From positions 8,866,001-8,930,000 of the forward strand of contig NZ_CP022098.1 in assembly GCF_002305875.1 (NCBI RefSeq): a DNA stretch of 64,000 bases, given 5' to 3'. Under the pieces are notes generated by a model that searched no databases, was not told the DNA's origin, and saw nothing but the letters and a program-made list of their open reading frames with translations. Both the position numbers and the translations under genes were made by a program. Every line of letters begins with the position of its first letter. Position 1 is the stretch's first letter. Below are positions 45,130-53,804 of the stretch, in pieces. Origin of the DNA: Cystobacter fuscus. GTDB taxonomy: Bacteria > Myxococcota > Myxococcia > Myxococcales > Myxococcaceae.

Positions 45130-45700
45130 TCAGGCCAAGGGTGCAGGGTGCGGAATCGTCGTCAGCCCCCGCAGCCCACTGCTGATGCGAGTGACCTCGC
45201 CCGGGAGCGTGTAGGCCGTCTCCCATCGGGGCTGCTCGCCATCCACCAGCCGGTTGAGGTGGGGTTTGATCGCCACGTGCAGCGCCCCATCACACTCGGC
45301 GAAGGCCATGGGATGCGCCTTGTAGCCCGACAGCTCGGGGGCCTCGCTCCACTGGATGCGCCCGGGCACGTCCGCGTCATAGACGCCGCTATAGAGCCCT
45401 CCGGGCAGCGTTCCCGCGAAGACGCGCTCGATGCCGGTGATCCGATCCCCACGCACCACACGCTCGAGACCCGCCCACTGCTTCGGGCCAGCCCGCGTCC
45501 GGAGGCTCCATCACGAGCACCTGCGCGCCCACGGCCGGCTCATCTCCGGGCTGATCCCACAGGGTGGATGTCGCCGCGTAGCGCCGCCCCGAGTGCGCCA
45601 CCAGGCGCATGCTCTCCGTGCCGCCCATGAAGCGACCGTTCACGTCCGGCGTTCCCGCCTGGAAGACGCGTCGGAAGCCTCGCGGCGGCATGGAGGGGTG
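45130..45700 (-). pseudogene. Gene relic with frameshift, beta-rich C-terminal piece
   Basis: Two minus-strand frames join near 45480-45490 into one protein-like piece: PDVNGRFMGGTESMRLVAHS and GRRYAATSTLWDQPGDEPAV, then KQWAGLERVVRGDRITGIER and VFAGTLPGGLYSGVYDADVP, ending at 45130. The alternating pattern suggests a beta-propeller. No start or signal is visible, because the 5' side touches the next gene region. I do not recognise the family. Confidence 0.45.
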
Positions 45701-45708
45701 AAGCGGGC

Positions 45709-46098
45709 TCAACCCTGGGAAGCGAGGGCGATGGACGACTCGTCCTCTTCGACAGCGGCCTCGGGGGCGGGAACCACCTGGAGGGTGGCGGCCACCGCGG
45801 GCGGCTGCTCGAGCGCCGCGACGTTCTCGCCGGCCTTCTCCTTGGGCTTGCCCGCGCCCGAGCGGCAGGTGCGGCACCAGGGCTGATTGCGGATGGCTCC
45901 ATCCGCCATCTTGCGCAGACCGAACTGCGCGAGCGGCTTGAGCGAGCGGCACTTGAGGCACATCAACGAGATGAGGACCTCATGGCCCTCGGCATCGAAG
46001 ATGGCCGACTTGCGACGCTTGCGCGGCTGACCCGCCTCGCGCGCCTTGGTCTCCTTGGAGCCCGGCGGCGGCATCATCGGGGTCACTTTGTAGAGCAT
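45709..46098 (-). CDS. Small zinc-ribbon protein
   Basis: This 129-residue protein has a basic N-terminus (SKETKAREAGQPRKRRKSA). A four-cysteine zinc ribbon (MCLKCRSLKPLAQFGLRKM and WCRTCRSG) is followed by a Glu/Ala-rich tail. The pattern C-x2-C ... C-x2-C with LKPLAQFG between is reminiscent of small myxobacterial proteins of unknown role; nucleic acid binding is a guess. GGAGG lies 6-7 nt before the ATG at 46098, which is better supported than a start further upstream. Confidence 0.65.
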   Translation of the reverse strand: MLYKVTPMMPPPGSKETKAREAGQPRKRRKSAIFDAEGHEVLISLMCLKCRSLKPLAQFGLRKMADGAIRNQPWCRTCRSGAGKPKEKAGENVAALEQPPAVAATLQVVPAPEAAVEEDESSIALASQG

Positions 46099-46331
46099 GT
46101 GTTTCCTCCCCAGCCGGCGGGCCCTGAGCGGAGCCTGGGAGGCTCCTCGGATCACGGCGCGCCTTCACTAGACTAAGGAGGAAAAGGGTAGTTGAAAACT
46201 GATCCCAAGCCGATTTTTCGGCCCGCGCGGCGATCCGCCCAGATCTCGGATACTTGCGGGGACTCGGCCGGGAACCCTCCTCCCGATCACCCGCCAAGGG
46301 TGCGGCCGGCGAGCGGGAGGCGCCACTTTTT

Positions 46332-48158
46332 TCATGGTCGTTCGGGGCGCTCGGAGGCCGGGCGCGCGGCGCACGGGCCTCCCTCATCCACGTAGCTGAT
46401 GCGGCCTGTAGCGGGCACCGTCACCGGCGTGCCCCGACTCTTCCACCACGCCGCGAGCGCCTCGCGCAGGGTCAGCTCGCGGCCGGCCCCCAGGTCGATG
46501 CGCTCGGGCGGCACCTGGGACAGCACCACGCCCAGACCCCCCGCGCCGCGAGCGAGGAAGTCCGGCAGGACGACCCGGTACATGCGCTTCTCATCCAGCG
46601 GCCGTCCATCCGGCAGCGTGGCGCCGCGGAAGCGCTGGGGCCCGGCGCAGCGCGCGAGCGTCACCTTGAGACCGGAGACCTGGAACATGCTGGTGCCCGC
46701 GCCATAGGCGGCCGTCAGCAGACGACGCAGCTCGTCCGCGGAGAGCGTGACGATGGCCACGGTGTTGTCGAACGGCAACACCGCGTAGAGATCTCCGTAC
46801 GTCATGGGGCCGGCCTTCACGTTGGCGCGCAGGCCGCCGGAGTTGACGAGCGCCACGTCCGCCTTCTCCATCTCCCGCATCCCATCGGTGATGACGTCGC
46901 CGAGTGCGCTCTCGTCCTCGTAGTTGCGCCCCAGGGGGGAGGCGACGGTGAAGCCCAGGGGACGGCGCTGCTCCTCCTCCACTCGAGCGAACGCCGGGGC
47001 CACGAGCGCCTCCACCTCCGGGTCCGGCACCACCGCGCCCCCGAGGAAGGTGGGCGGCACGAGCTTCGCATCGGCGCCCAGGTCCTTGAGCTTGCGCGCG
47101 TCGCAACTTCCGCTCTGCGCCTCCACCCGGACGCACACGGGCACCGCGGCCTGGAGCCGGGTGCGCTCGGGCAGCACCTCGTGGCTCACCGGGTCCACGA
47201 ACAGCTCCAGCACGCCGAAGGAGCGGCCCTGGCCCTGGGTGGAGAGCACGGGCACGCCGTTGAAGAAGTGGCCCATGGCCTGGTGGGTGTGGCCGGCGAA
47301 GACGGCATCCAGGGTGCCCGTGGGCAGGGATTCGACGAGCCCGTAGATTTCTCCATCCGAGCGATCACAGCTCGAGGTGTCGTGGGGATTGGACAGGTCC
47401 GCGCACTTGCCACCCGCGTGCGCGATGCCCACCAGCACCTCGGCGCCCTGGGCGCGCAGCCGCTGGACGGCCTCGAGCGTGGCGGGCCGCATGTCACCGA
47501 AGCGCAACGAGCCCACCTGGGCGGGGTTGCCGATGCGCGCGGTGGACGGCGTGGTGAGGCCCACGAGGCCCACCTTCACGCCCTGGAGCGTCACCAGCCG
47601 GGTGCCATCGTTGCCGAGCCACGCGGGCGGCTTGCCCGAGGCGGCGTCGAACACGTTGGCGGTGAGCAGGGGGAAGCGCGCCTGCTGGATGCGCGCGGTG
47701 ATCGCGCCGAAGGCATCCTCGCCCGGCCCCGGCACCGCCTTGGGACCCACGGGCCCGTAGTCGAACTCGTGGTTGCCGAGCGCGGCGGCGGCGTAGCCCA
47801 GGTGGTTGTAGACGTCGATGACGGAGGCCCCCTCGGTGAGGTTGGAGACGAGCGTGCCCTGGAAGAGATCGCCCGCGTCGACGAGCAGCACGCCCCCGGG
47901 GTTGTCGGCGCGCAACCGGGCCAGGTAGCCGGCGAAGGCCGCCGCTCCGCCCTCTTCCACCACCAGCCCACTGCGTAGAGTGGTGTCATGGGGCATCAGC
48001 CAGCCGTGGAAGTCATTGGTGCCCACCAGCGTGAGCCGCACGGGCTCGGCGGGGCGCGAGTCCGGGGAGGACGCGGTGGAGGAGAGGGATCGCGGGGCGC
48101 TCGCGCAACCCGCGGCCGCGAGGGCGACGCACGTGAGGAACAGTCGGGAGGAAGGCAT
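46332..48158 (-). CDS. 5'-nucleotidase/2',3'-cyclic phosphodiesterase family lipoprotein
   Basis: This 608-residue protein has a lipoprotein signal (LALAAAGC-type, Cys near 18). The metallophosphatase domain carries GTNDFHGWLMP, VDAGDLFQGT, LGNHEFDYGP, GIAHAGGK and VFAGHTHQAM. The C-terminal 5'-nucleotidase domain starts near residue 390 (DVITDGMREMEKADVALVNS, GGLRAN and AVLPFDNTVAIVTL). All metal ligands are present. It releases phosphate from nucleotides outside the cytoplasm, so it may serve nutrient scavenging from lysed prey. It is a single gene with the usual length. Confidence 0.93.
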   Translation of the reverse strand: MPSSRLFLTCVALAAAGCASAPRSLSSTASSPDSRPAEPVRLTLVGTNDFHGWLMPHDTTLRSGLVVEEGGAAAFAGYLARLRADNPGGVLLVDAGDLFQGTLVSNLTEGASVIDVYNHLGYAAAALGNHEFDYGPVGPKAVPGPGEDAFGAITARIQQARFPLLTANVFDAASGKPPAWLGNDGTRLVTLQGVKVGLVGLTTPSTARIGNPAQVGSLRFGDMRPATLEAVQRLRAQGAEVLVGIAHAGGKCADLSNPHDTSSCDRSDGEIYGLVESLPTGTLDAVFAGHTHQAMGHFFNGVPVLSTQGQGRSFGVLELFVDPVSHEVLPERTRLQAAVPVCVRVEAQSGSCDARKLKDLGADAKLVPPTFLGGAVVPDPEVEALVAPAFARVEEEQRRPLGFTVASPLGRNYEDESALGDVITDGMREMEKADVALVNSGGLRANVKAGPMTYGDLYAVLPFDNTVAIVTLSADELRRLLTAAYGAGTSMFQVSGLKVTLARCAGPQRFRGATLPDGRPLDEKRMYRVVLPDFLARGAGGLGVVLSQVPPERIDLGAGRELTLREALAAWWKSRGTPVTVPATGRISYVDEGGPCAARPASERPERP

Positions 48159-48226
48159 GAGGGCGCCGAGTTGAGCCCAGCGCCCTGCCCCTGGCAACCC
48201 GCCCCGGGCTCGCGGGCGACGGCGGG

Positions 48227-49330
48227 CTACCTGGCCAGGACGTGGGTGTACGCGGCGAGTGTCTCCTCCGCGCAGCGGGCCCAGGTGAACGCGGCCGCGT
48301 GCCGCGCTCCCGCCTGAGCCCAGTGCCGCTGCTCCTCCTCCGAGCGCAGCAGCCGATCCATCACCTCCGCCAGCCCCTCCGCGTCGTCCGGCCGCACCGC
48401 GGGCGCCGCGCTCCCGCACACCTCGGGGGTGGCGCCCGTCGTGGACACGATGGCGGGAGTGCCCAGCCGCATCGCCTCCAGCGGAGGCAGCCCGAAGCCC
48501 TCGTACCGCGAGGGGAAGACGAACACCGACGCGCGCCGCATCAGCTCGTAGAGGACGGACTCCGGCTGATAGCCCAGCGCGCGGATGTCATGGCCCTGGG
48601 CGCGCAGCCGCTCCACCCGCCCCTCCACCGAGCCCGAGCCGAACCAGCGCTGCCCCACCAGCACCAGGGGCACCGGACGGCCCCGGGCCTTGAGCCGCTC
48701 GAGCGCGTCCAGCACCAGGCCCACGTTCTTGCGCACGTCCAGCGAGCCCGCGTACAGCGCGAAGCGCGCGGGCAGCTCCTGGGCACGCAGGAAGTCCAGC
48801 GTGGCGGCATCCGGCACGTACCGGTCCACGTGGTCCACGCCGTGGTACACCACCGCCACCCGGCCCTCGGCCTCCGGGTGGCGCGCGAGCAGATCGTCCC
48901 GCGTGCACCCACTCACACAGAGGATCCGATCCGCGACCCGGACGCTCCGGGCGAGCCACACGCGGAACTGCCAGTGGTAGGCCCGGGACACCGTCTCCGG
49001 CATCAACAGCGGAATCAGGTCATGCACCGTGAGGACGTAGGGGGTGCCGGGAGTGCGCACCAGGGGCAGGTTGAAGTTGCCCAGCGCGTGGTAGAGCCCC
49101 GCCCCCGCCTGGCGCAGCGCCTCGGGCAGCCGGCCCAGGACGTAGGCGGTGCGCCCCAGCGTCCCCCGCGGTTCATCACCCGACACCCGGGCCCCCAGCC
49201 GCTGGAGCCGCACGCCTCGGGACTCGAGGCCCTCGGCCAGACAGTGGGTATACAGACCAATGCCCGTGATGGGCTCGTCCCACAGACTCGCGTCGAAAGC
49301 GACAGGACCAATGGACACGGGGCGCCTCAT
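48227..49330 (-). CDS. GT4-family glycosyltransferase
   Basis: This 367-residue GT-B fold enzyme has an N-terminal acceptor domain with TGIGLYTHCLAEGL and TVHDLIPLLMPE. The C-terminal nucleotide-sugar domain has SLDVRKNVGLVLDAL and the FPSRYEGFGLPPLEAMRLGT (E-x7-E) retaining motif. It is divergent from the large glycosyltransferase operon, with only about 30 bp between the starts. It probably works in the same surface polysaccharide pathway, most likely as a mannosyl- or rhamnosyltransferase. Confidence 0.9.
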   Translation of the reverse strand: MRRPVSIGPVAFDASLWDEPITGIGLYTHCLAEGLESRGVRLQRLGARVSGDEPRGTLGRTAYVLGRLPEALRQAGAGLYHALGNFNLPLVRTPGTPYVLTVHDLIPLLMPETVSRAYHWQFRVWLARSVRVADRILCVSGCTRDDLLARHPEAEGRVAVVYHGVDHVDRYVPDAATLDFLRAQELPARFALYAGSLDVRKNVGLVLDALERLKARGRPVPLVLVGQRWFGSGSVEGRVERLRAQGHDIRALGYQPESVLYELMRRASVFVFPSRYEGFGLPPLEAMRLGTPAIVSTTGATPEVCGSAAPAVRPDDAEGLAEVMDRLLRSEEEQRHWAQAGARHAAAFTWARCAEETLAAYTHVLAR

Positions 49331-49361
49331 AACACGGCGCTGTGATAGGCAGGGGCCCCCT

Positions 49362-51602
49362 ATGGCGGTCCATCAGCTGATTCCGAGCTTCGTGGCGGGC
49401 GATGCCACCGGGCAGGCGGCCCTGCACCTGCAACTGCTGCTGCGCCGGCTCGGCCATGCGGGCGAGCTGTACGCGGCCGAGGTCGGCAAGGGCCTGGGCT
49501 CGCTCGCGCACCCCGCCGCGGCGCTGCGCCCGGGACCGGAGGATCTCGTCCTCTACCACCACGGCATCGCCTCGCCGCTGAGCGGCCAGCTCCTGCACCT
49601 GCCCTGCCGCCGAGGCATCGTCTTCCACAACATCAGCCCCGCGAACACCTACGCGGGCACCCCGCTGGCCGAGGCACTGCGCACCGGACGGGCCCAGCTC
49701 GCCGCCATGGCCCCCTTCGTGGACGTGGCCCTCGGCGTGTCGGACTACAACAGCGCCGAGCTGCGCGAGGCCGGCTACCGCGACGTGCACACCGTGCCCC
49801 TCTTCGTCGAGCCCTCCCGTTTCGCCCGGGCGGGTGCGGACGCGCAGATGCTGCGGCGGCTCGAGGGCCCCGGTCCCGTCATTCTCTCGGTGAGCCGCGT
49901 GGCTCCCCACAAGCGCTTCGAGGATCTGCTCGCGCTGCACGCACAGGTGCTCGAGGTGCGACCCCAGGCCCGCCTGCTGCTGGTGGGAGGCTATGAGCCG
50001 GGCAGCCGCTACTTCCGCTCGCTCCAGCGCACGGCCCGGGGACTCTCAGGGGTGCACTTCCTCGGACGGCTCGACCATGCCCAGCTCGTGGCGGCGTACC
50101 GCTCGGCGGATGTCTTCGTCTCCATGAGCGAGCACGAGGGCTTCGGCGTCCCGCTCATCGAGGCCATGGCCGCCGAGGTGCCCGTGCTGGCCTACGCCGC
50201 GGCGGCCGTGCCGGAGACGCTCGGGGGCGCGGGCATCGCCTTCGACGAGAAGCGCTTCGCCTTCCTCGCCGAGCTGGTGGTGGAGGTATGCGAGGACAAG
50301 GCCCTGCGCGAGCGGCTGCTCGCGGGCCAGGCCCGCCGGCTGAAACACTTCTCCGCCGACGCGAGCCAGGAAGCCCTCGCGCGCGCCCTGCCCTTGCCGC
50401 CCAAACCCGCGCAACGCGCGCGGGGCACGAGGAAGAAGCCCCGCGTGGGCTTCGTGGTGCAGCGCTACGGCGAGGTGACGGGAGGCGCCGAGCGCCACGC
50501 GCAGCAGGTGGTGGAGCAGCTCGCGCCGCACTGGGACGTGACGGTGCTCACCACCTGCGCGAGGAACCACCTCACCTGGGAGAACGCCTTCCCTCCGGGC
50601 GAGGAGCGGGCCGCGGACGGCGTGCGGATCCTCCGCTTCCCGGTGACGCGCGTGCGCCACATCCGGCCCTTCAACGCCCTGTCCCGGCAGGTCTTCGATC
50701 GGAGCAACGAGCGGCTGCGCGAGGAGCACTGGGTGGCCGAGCAGGGGCCGGTGGTGCCCGGGCTGCTCGAGCACCTGGACACGCACGGCGCCGACTACGA
50801 CGGCTTCGTCTTCTTCACCTACCTCTATGCGCCCACGGTGTGGGGGCTGCCGCTGGTGGCGGATCGGGCGTTGCTCGTGCCCACGGCGCATGACGAGCCG
50901 CCCCTGCGCTTCGGCGCCTACGCGGACGTGTTCGAGCGCCCGCGCGCCCTCTTGTGCAACACGCCCGAGGAGGTGGCGCTCATCGGCCGCGCCTGGCCGG
51001 GCCATGCCCGCGCGCGGGTGGTGGGCGTGGGGGTGGAGGTGCCTCCGGACGTGAATCCCCAGCGCTTCCGGGAGCGCCATGGCCTGCACAACCCCTATCT
51101 GCTCTATCTGGGGCGGTTGGAGGCCGGCAAGGGCATCCCCGAGCTGCTGTCGCACTACCGGGAGCTGCGCGCGCGCTTCCACGACGCGCCGGATCTGGTG
51201 CTCGCGGGCGAGGCGCACATGGAGCTGCGCGGCGAGGGCGTGCACGCGGTGGGCCGCATTGGCGAGCAGGAGAAGTACGACGCGCTGGCCGGGGCCCTGG
51301 CGGTGACGGTGCCCTCGCGCTTCGAGAGCCTGTCGCTGCTCACGCTGGAGGCGTTCGCCTCGGGCACGCCGGTGCTGGTCAACGGGCACTCGGAGGTGCT
51401 GGTGGGCCAGGTGGAGCGCAGTGGCGCGGGCCGCGTCTACACGGATCTCGAGTCCTTCATCTCGGGGCTGCGCGAGGTGGGCGAGCAGCGCGGCCGGTTG
51501 AGCCAGAAGGCCCGGACGTACGCCGAGCGCCACACGTGGCCCCAGGTGGTGGACGCCTACCGCGAAGAGATGGAGCGCATCCTGAGGGAGAAGAGCCGAT
51601 GA
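49362..51602 (+). CDS. Two-domain glycosyltransferase (GT4-GT4)
   Basis: This 746-residue protein has two complete GT-B glycosyltransferases in tandem. The first (about residues 1-350) shows VAPHKRFEDLLALHAQ and SMSEHEGFGVPLIEAMAAEV. The second (about 370-746) starts GFVVQRYGEVTGGAERHAQQ and shows LYLGRLEAGKGIPELL and VPSRFESLSLLTLEAFASGT. Both keep the E-x7-E pair, so both halves may be active and add two sugars in sequence. An Arg/Lys-rich hinge (AQRARGTRKKPR) joins them. The ATG at 49362 is chosen because the upstream codons overlap the divergent gene. It is the first gene of a six-gene run. Confidence 0.9.
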   Translation: MAVHQLIPSFVAGDATGQAALHLQLLLRRLGHAGELYAAEVGKGLGSLAHPAAALRPGPEDLVLYHHGIASPLSGQLLHLPCRRGIVFHNISPANTYAGTPLAEALRTGRAQLAAMAPFVDVALGVSDYNSAELREAGYRDVHTVPLFVEPSRFARAGADAQMLRRLEGPGPVILSVSRVAPHKRFEDLLALHAQVLEVRPQARLLLVGGYEPGSRYFRSLQRTARGLSGVHFLGRLDHAQLVAAYRSADVFVSMSEHEGFGVPLIEAMAAEVPVLAYAAAAVPETLGGAGIAFDEKRFAFLAELVVEVCEDKALRERLLAGQARRLKHFSADASQEALARALPLPPKPAQRARGTRKKPRVGFVVQRYGEVTGGAERHAQQVVEQLAPHWDVTVLTTCARNHLTWENAFPPGEERAADGVRILRFPVTRVRHIRPFNALSRQVFDRSNERLREEHWVAEQGPVVPGLLEHLDTHGADYDGFVFFTYLYAPTVWGLPLVADRALLVPTAHDEPPLRFGAYADVFERPRALLCNTPEEVALIGRAWPGHARARVVGVGVEVPPDVNPQRFRERHGLHNPYLLYLGRLEAGKGIPELLSHYRELRARFHDAPDLVLAGEAHMELRGEGVHAVGRIGEQEKYDALAGALAVTVPSRFESLSLLTLEAFASGTPVLVNGHSEVLVGQVERSGAGRVYTDLESFISGLREVGEQRGRLSQKARTYAERHTWPQVVDAYREEMERILREKSR

Positions 51603-52066
51603 AACTGCTGGGACGAGACATCCCCGCGCGCGAGCTGGTCGCGCGCATCGAGGAGCGCCTTCGCACGCGTGGCCTGCCGTCCTCCGAGCCCGTGGACGTG
51701 CCCCCCTCCGGGGTGGAGCCCCGGGTGGATCCCCTCGCCTTCAACCTCCAGGCGCTGGCGGAGCACGCGGACCCCACCCGCCCGCTGCCCCCGCACACCC
51801 ACCGGGGCGGCGCGGGCCAGCTCGTGCTGGTGGCCAAGTGGGCCTTCCGCCAGACGTGCCAGGTGTTCATCAACGAGACGCTCGGCCGCCAGCGCGCCTT
51901 CAACGGGCATGTGCGCGACTCCTACGCCCAGCTCTCCGCCGAGGTGGTGCGGCTGCGCGCCGAGGTGGAAGCCCTGCGCGCCGCCCAGACGACGCCCCCG
52001 GCTCCGCCGCCGACTCCAGCGCCGCCCGCGAAGCGCCGCGTCGCCAAGACGCCAGAGCGGGGATGA
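51599..52066 (+). CDS. Small coiled-coil protein in the glycosyltransferase operon
   Basis: This 155-residue protein has a basic helical start (LLGRDIPARELVARIEERLR), a conserved-looking centre with PRVDPLAFNLQALAEHADPT and WAFRQTCQVFINETLGRQRA, and a short coiled coil (LSAEVVRLRAEVEALRAAQ). It ends in a Pro/Ala/Lys tail. There is no signal or membrane segment. The ATG overlaps the stop of the upstream glycosyltransferase (ATGA). I do not recognise the family. Its position suggests an accessory or scaffolding role for the glycosyltransferases. Confidence 0.7.
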   Translation: MKLLGRDIPARELVARIEERLRTRGLPSSEPVDVPPSGVEPRVDPLAFNLQALAEHADPTRPLPPHTHRGGAGQLVLVAKWAFRQTCQVFINETLGRQRAFNGHVRDSYAQLSAEVVRLRAEVEALRAAQTTPPAPPPTPAPPAKRRVAKTPERG

Positions 52067-52092
52067 ACTCGGGGCAACCCAAAGGAACAACG

Positions 52093-52893
52093 ATGCTCGA
52101 CAACAAGAAGATTTGTGTCGTGATGCCTGGGTACAACGCCGAGAACACCGTCCAGAAGACCTACGACGAGATCCCCAAGGACATCGTCGACGACATCATC
52201 CTCGTCGATGATGGCTCCAAGGATCGCACGGCGGAGGTCGCGCGCTCGCTGGGGGTGCACACGATCGTCCACCCGAGGAACCGGGGCTACGGCGGCAACC
52301 AGAAGACCTGCTACACCGAGGCGCTCAAGCGAGGCGCGGACATCGTGGTGATGCTCCACCCCGACTACCAGTACACGCCCAAGCTCATCCCCGCGCTGAC
52401 CTCGTGCATCAGCAGCGGCGTCTACGACATCGCGCTGGGCTCGCGCATCCTGGGCAAGTCGGCGCTCCAGGGCGGCATGCCGCTCTACAAGTTCGTGGCC
52501 AACCGCGTCCTCACCGCCGTGGAGAACATCCTCGTCGACCACCGCCTCAGCGAGTACCACACGGGCTATCGCGCCTTCTCGCGCGAGGTGCTGCTCACCC
52601 TGCCGCTGGAGGAGAACGACGACGACTTCGTGTTCGACAACCAGATGCTGGTGCAGGCCATCCACTTCGGCTTCCGCATCGGCGAGGTGAGCTGTCCCAC
52701 GCGCTACGAGACGGACTCGTCCTCCATCAGCTTCGCCAGGAGCGTGCGCTACGGCTTCGGCGTGCTGGAGACCGCGGCCCAGTTGCGGCTGACCCGGATG
52801 GGGCTCCTCCATCCGCGCTTCCTCTCGCCAGAGGGGCGCAAGCTGACGCTGCCGACCGGGCCTTCCTCCCAGGCGGCGGAGTCGCGCTCGTGA
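52093..52893 (+). CDS. GT2-family glycosyltransferase (polyprenyl-phosphate sugar synthase-like)
   Basis: This 266-residue GT-A enzyme has KICVVMPGYNAENTVQKTYD at the start, VDDIILVDDGSKDRTAEVAR (nucleotide-binding DDGS), RNRGYGGNQKTCY, and VVMLHPDYQYTPKLI with the metal site. There are no membrane helices. It resembles the dolichyl-phosphate mannose/glucose synthase group, which loads sugar on a lipid carrier. That fits the two membrane glycosyltransferases downstream, which need lipid-linked donors. AAAGGAAC lies 5-6 nt before the ATG. The stop overlaps the next gene's GTG. Confidence 0.9.
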   Translation: MLDNKKICVVMPGYNAENTVQKTYDEIPKDIVDDIILVDDGSKDRTAEVARSLGVHTIVHPRNRGYGGNQKTCYTEALKRGADIVVMLHPDYQYTPKLIPALTSCISSGVYDIALGSRILGKSALQGGMPLYKFVANRVLTAVENILVDHRLSEYHTGYRAFSREVLLTLPLEENDDDFVFDNQMLVQAIHFGFRIGEVSCPTRYETDSSSISFARSVRYGFGVLETAAQLRLTRMGLLHPRFLSPEGRKLTLPTGPSSQAAESRS

Positions 52894-53804
52894 AGTGCGT
52901 GGGCTGTGGCGGCCCACTGAGGACCCGCTTCGCCCGGGTGGTGGATCCGCGCACGCGTGATGTCTTCACCCTCGACGAGTGCCAGGACTGTGGGTTGGGG
53001 CACACGCTGCCCCAGCCCGAGGATCTCACGCCCTACTACGGAGAGACCTACCACGGTGGCCGGCATGGGATGACGGCCGCCTGGTGCAACGCCCGGCGGC
53101 TGCGGCTCGTGCGGCAGGCGGCGGGGAGGAGCACGGGAGGCCGGCTGTTGGACGTGGGCTGCGGAGATGGCTCCTTCCTGCTCGCCGCCCGGAAGCGGGG
53201 CTGGCGGGTGCTGGGCACGGAGTTCAACCCGCGAGGAGCACGTGAGGCGGGGCTCGAGGTGTACGAGCGCATCGAGGAGGTGCTGCCTGGCGGGAAGTTC
53301 GACTGCATCACGCTCTGGCACAGCCTGGAGCACCTGAGGGATCCGCTGGCCAGCCTCCGGATGCTCTCGGGCGCCCTGGCGCCTGGAGGCGTCATCGTGC
53401 TGGCGGTGCCCGACGCGGATGGAGTCCAGGCCCGCCTCTTCGGCCCCGCGTGGTTCCACCTGGACGTGCCCCGCCACCTGTACCACTTCGGCCGAGGGTC
53501 GCTCACGCGCATGGTCGAGCGCGCCGGGCTCCGCGTGGAGCGCCACTGGCACCAGGAGTTCGAGTACGACGTGATGGGCGTCGCCCAGAGTGCCCTCAAC
53601 GTGCTGATGCCCACGCCCAACGTCTTCTTCGATCGGCTCACCGGCAAGCCCTCGGAGGGCGGCCCCACCGAGCGCGCCCTGAGCTTCGCCCTGGGCCCGG
53701 CCTTGAGCGCCCTGGCCATGCCCCCGGTGACCCTGACCACCCTGCTCGAGCGCGGGGGCACGCTCATCGTCTCCGCCCGGCCCACCGCCACCTCCCCCTC
53801 ATGA
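52890..53804 (+). CDS. Class I SAM methyltransferase with N-terminal zinc ribbon
   Basis: This is a 304-residue methyltransferase of the Methyltransf_23 type. An N-terminal ribbon (VKCVGCGGPL ... DECQDCGLGH) precedes the SAM fold: RLLDVGCGDGSFLLAARKRG, FDCITLWHSLEHLRDPLASL and GGVIVLAVPDADGVQARLFG. It keeps HLDVPRHLYHFGRGSLTRMV, typical of methyltransferases in polysaccharide clusters. The GTG at 52890 overlaps the GT2 stop (GTGA) and puts the zinc ribbon at the very N-terminus, so it is the likely start. The sugar or lipid target is unknown. Confidence 0.88.
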   Translation: MKCVGCGGPLRTRFARVVDPRTRDVFTLDECQDCGLGHTLPQPEDLTPYYGETYHGGRHGMTAAWCNARRLRLVRQAAGRSTGGRLLDVGCGDGSFLLAARKRGWRVLGTEFNPRGAREAGLEVYERIEEVLPGGKFDCITLWHSLEHLRDPLASLRMLSGALAPGGVIVLAVPDADGVQARLFGPAWFHLDVPRHLYHFGRGSLTRMVERAGLRVERHWHQEFEYDVMGVAQSALNVLMPTPNVFFDRLTGKPSEGGPTERALSFALGPALSALAMPPVTLTTLLERGGTLIVSARPTATSPS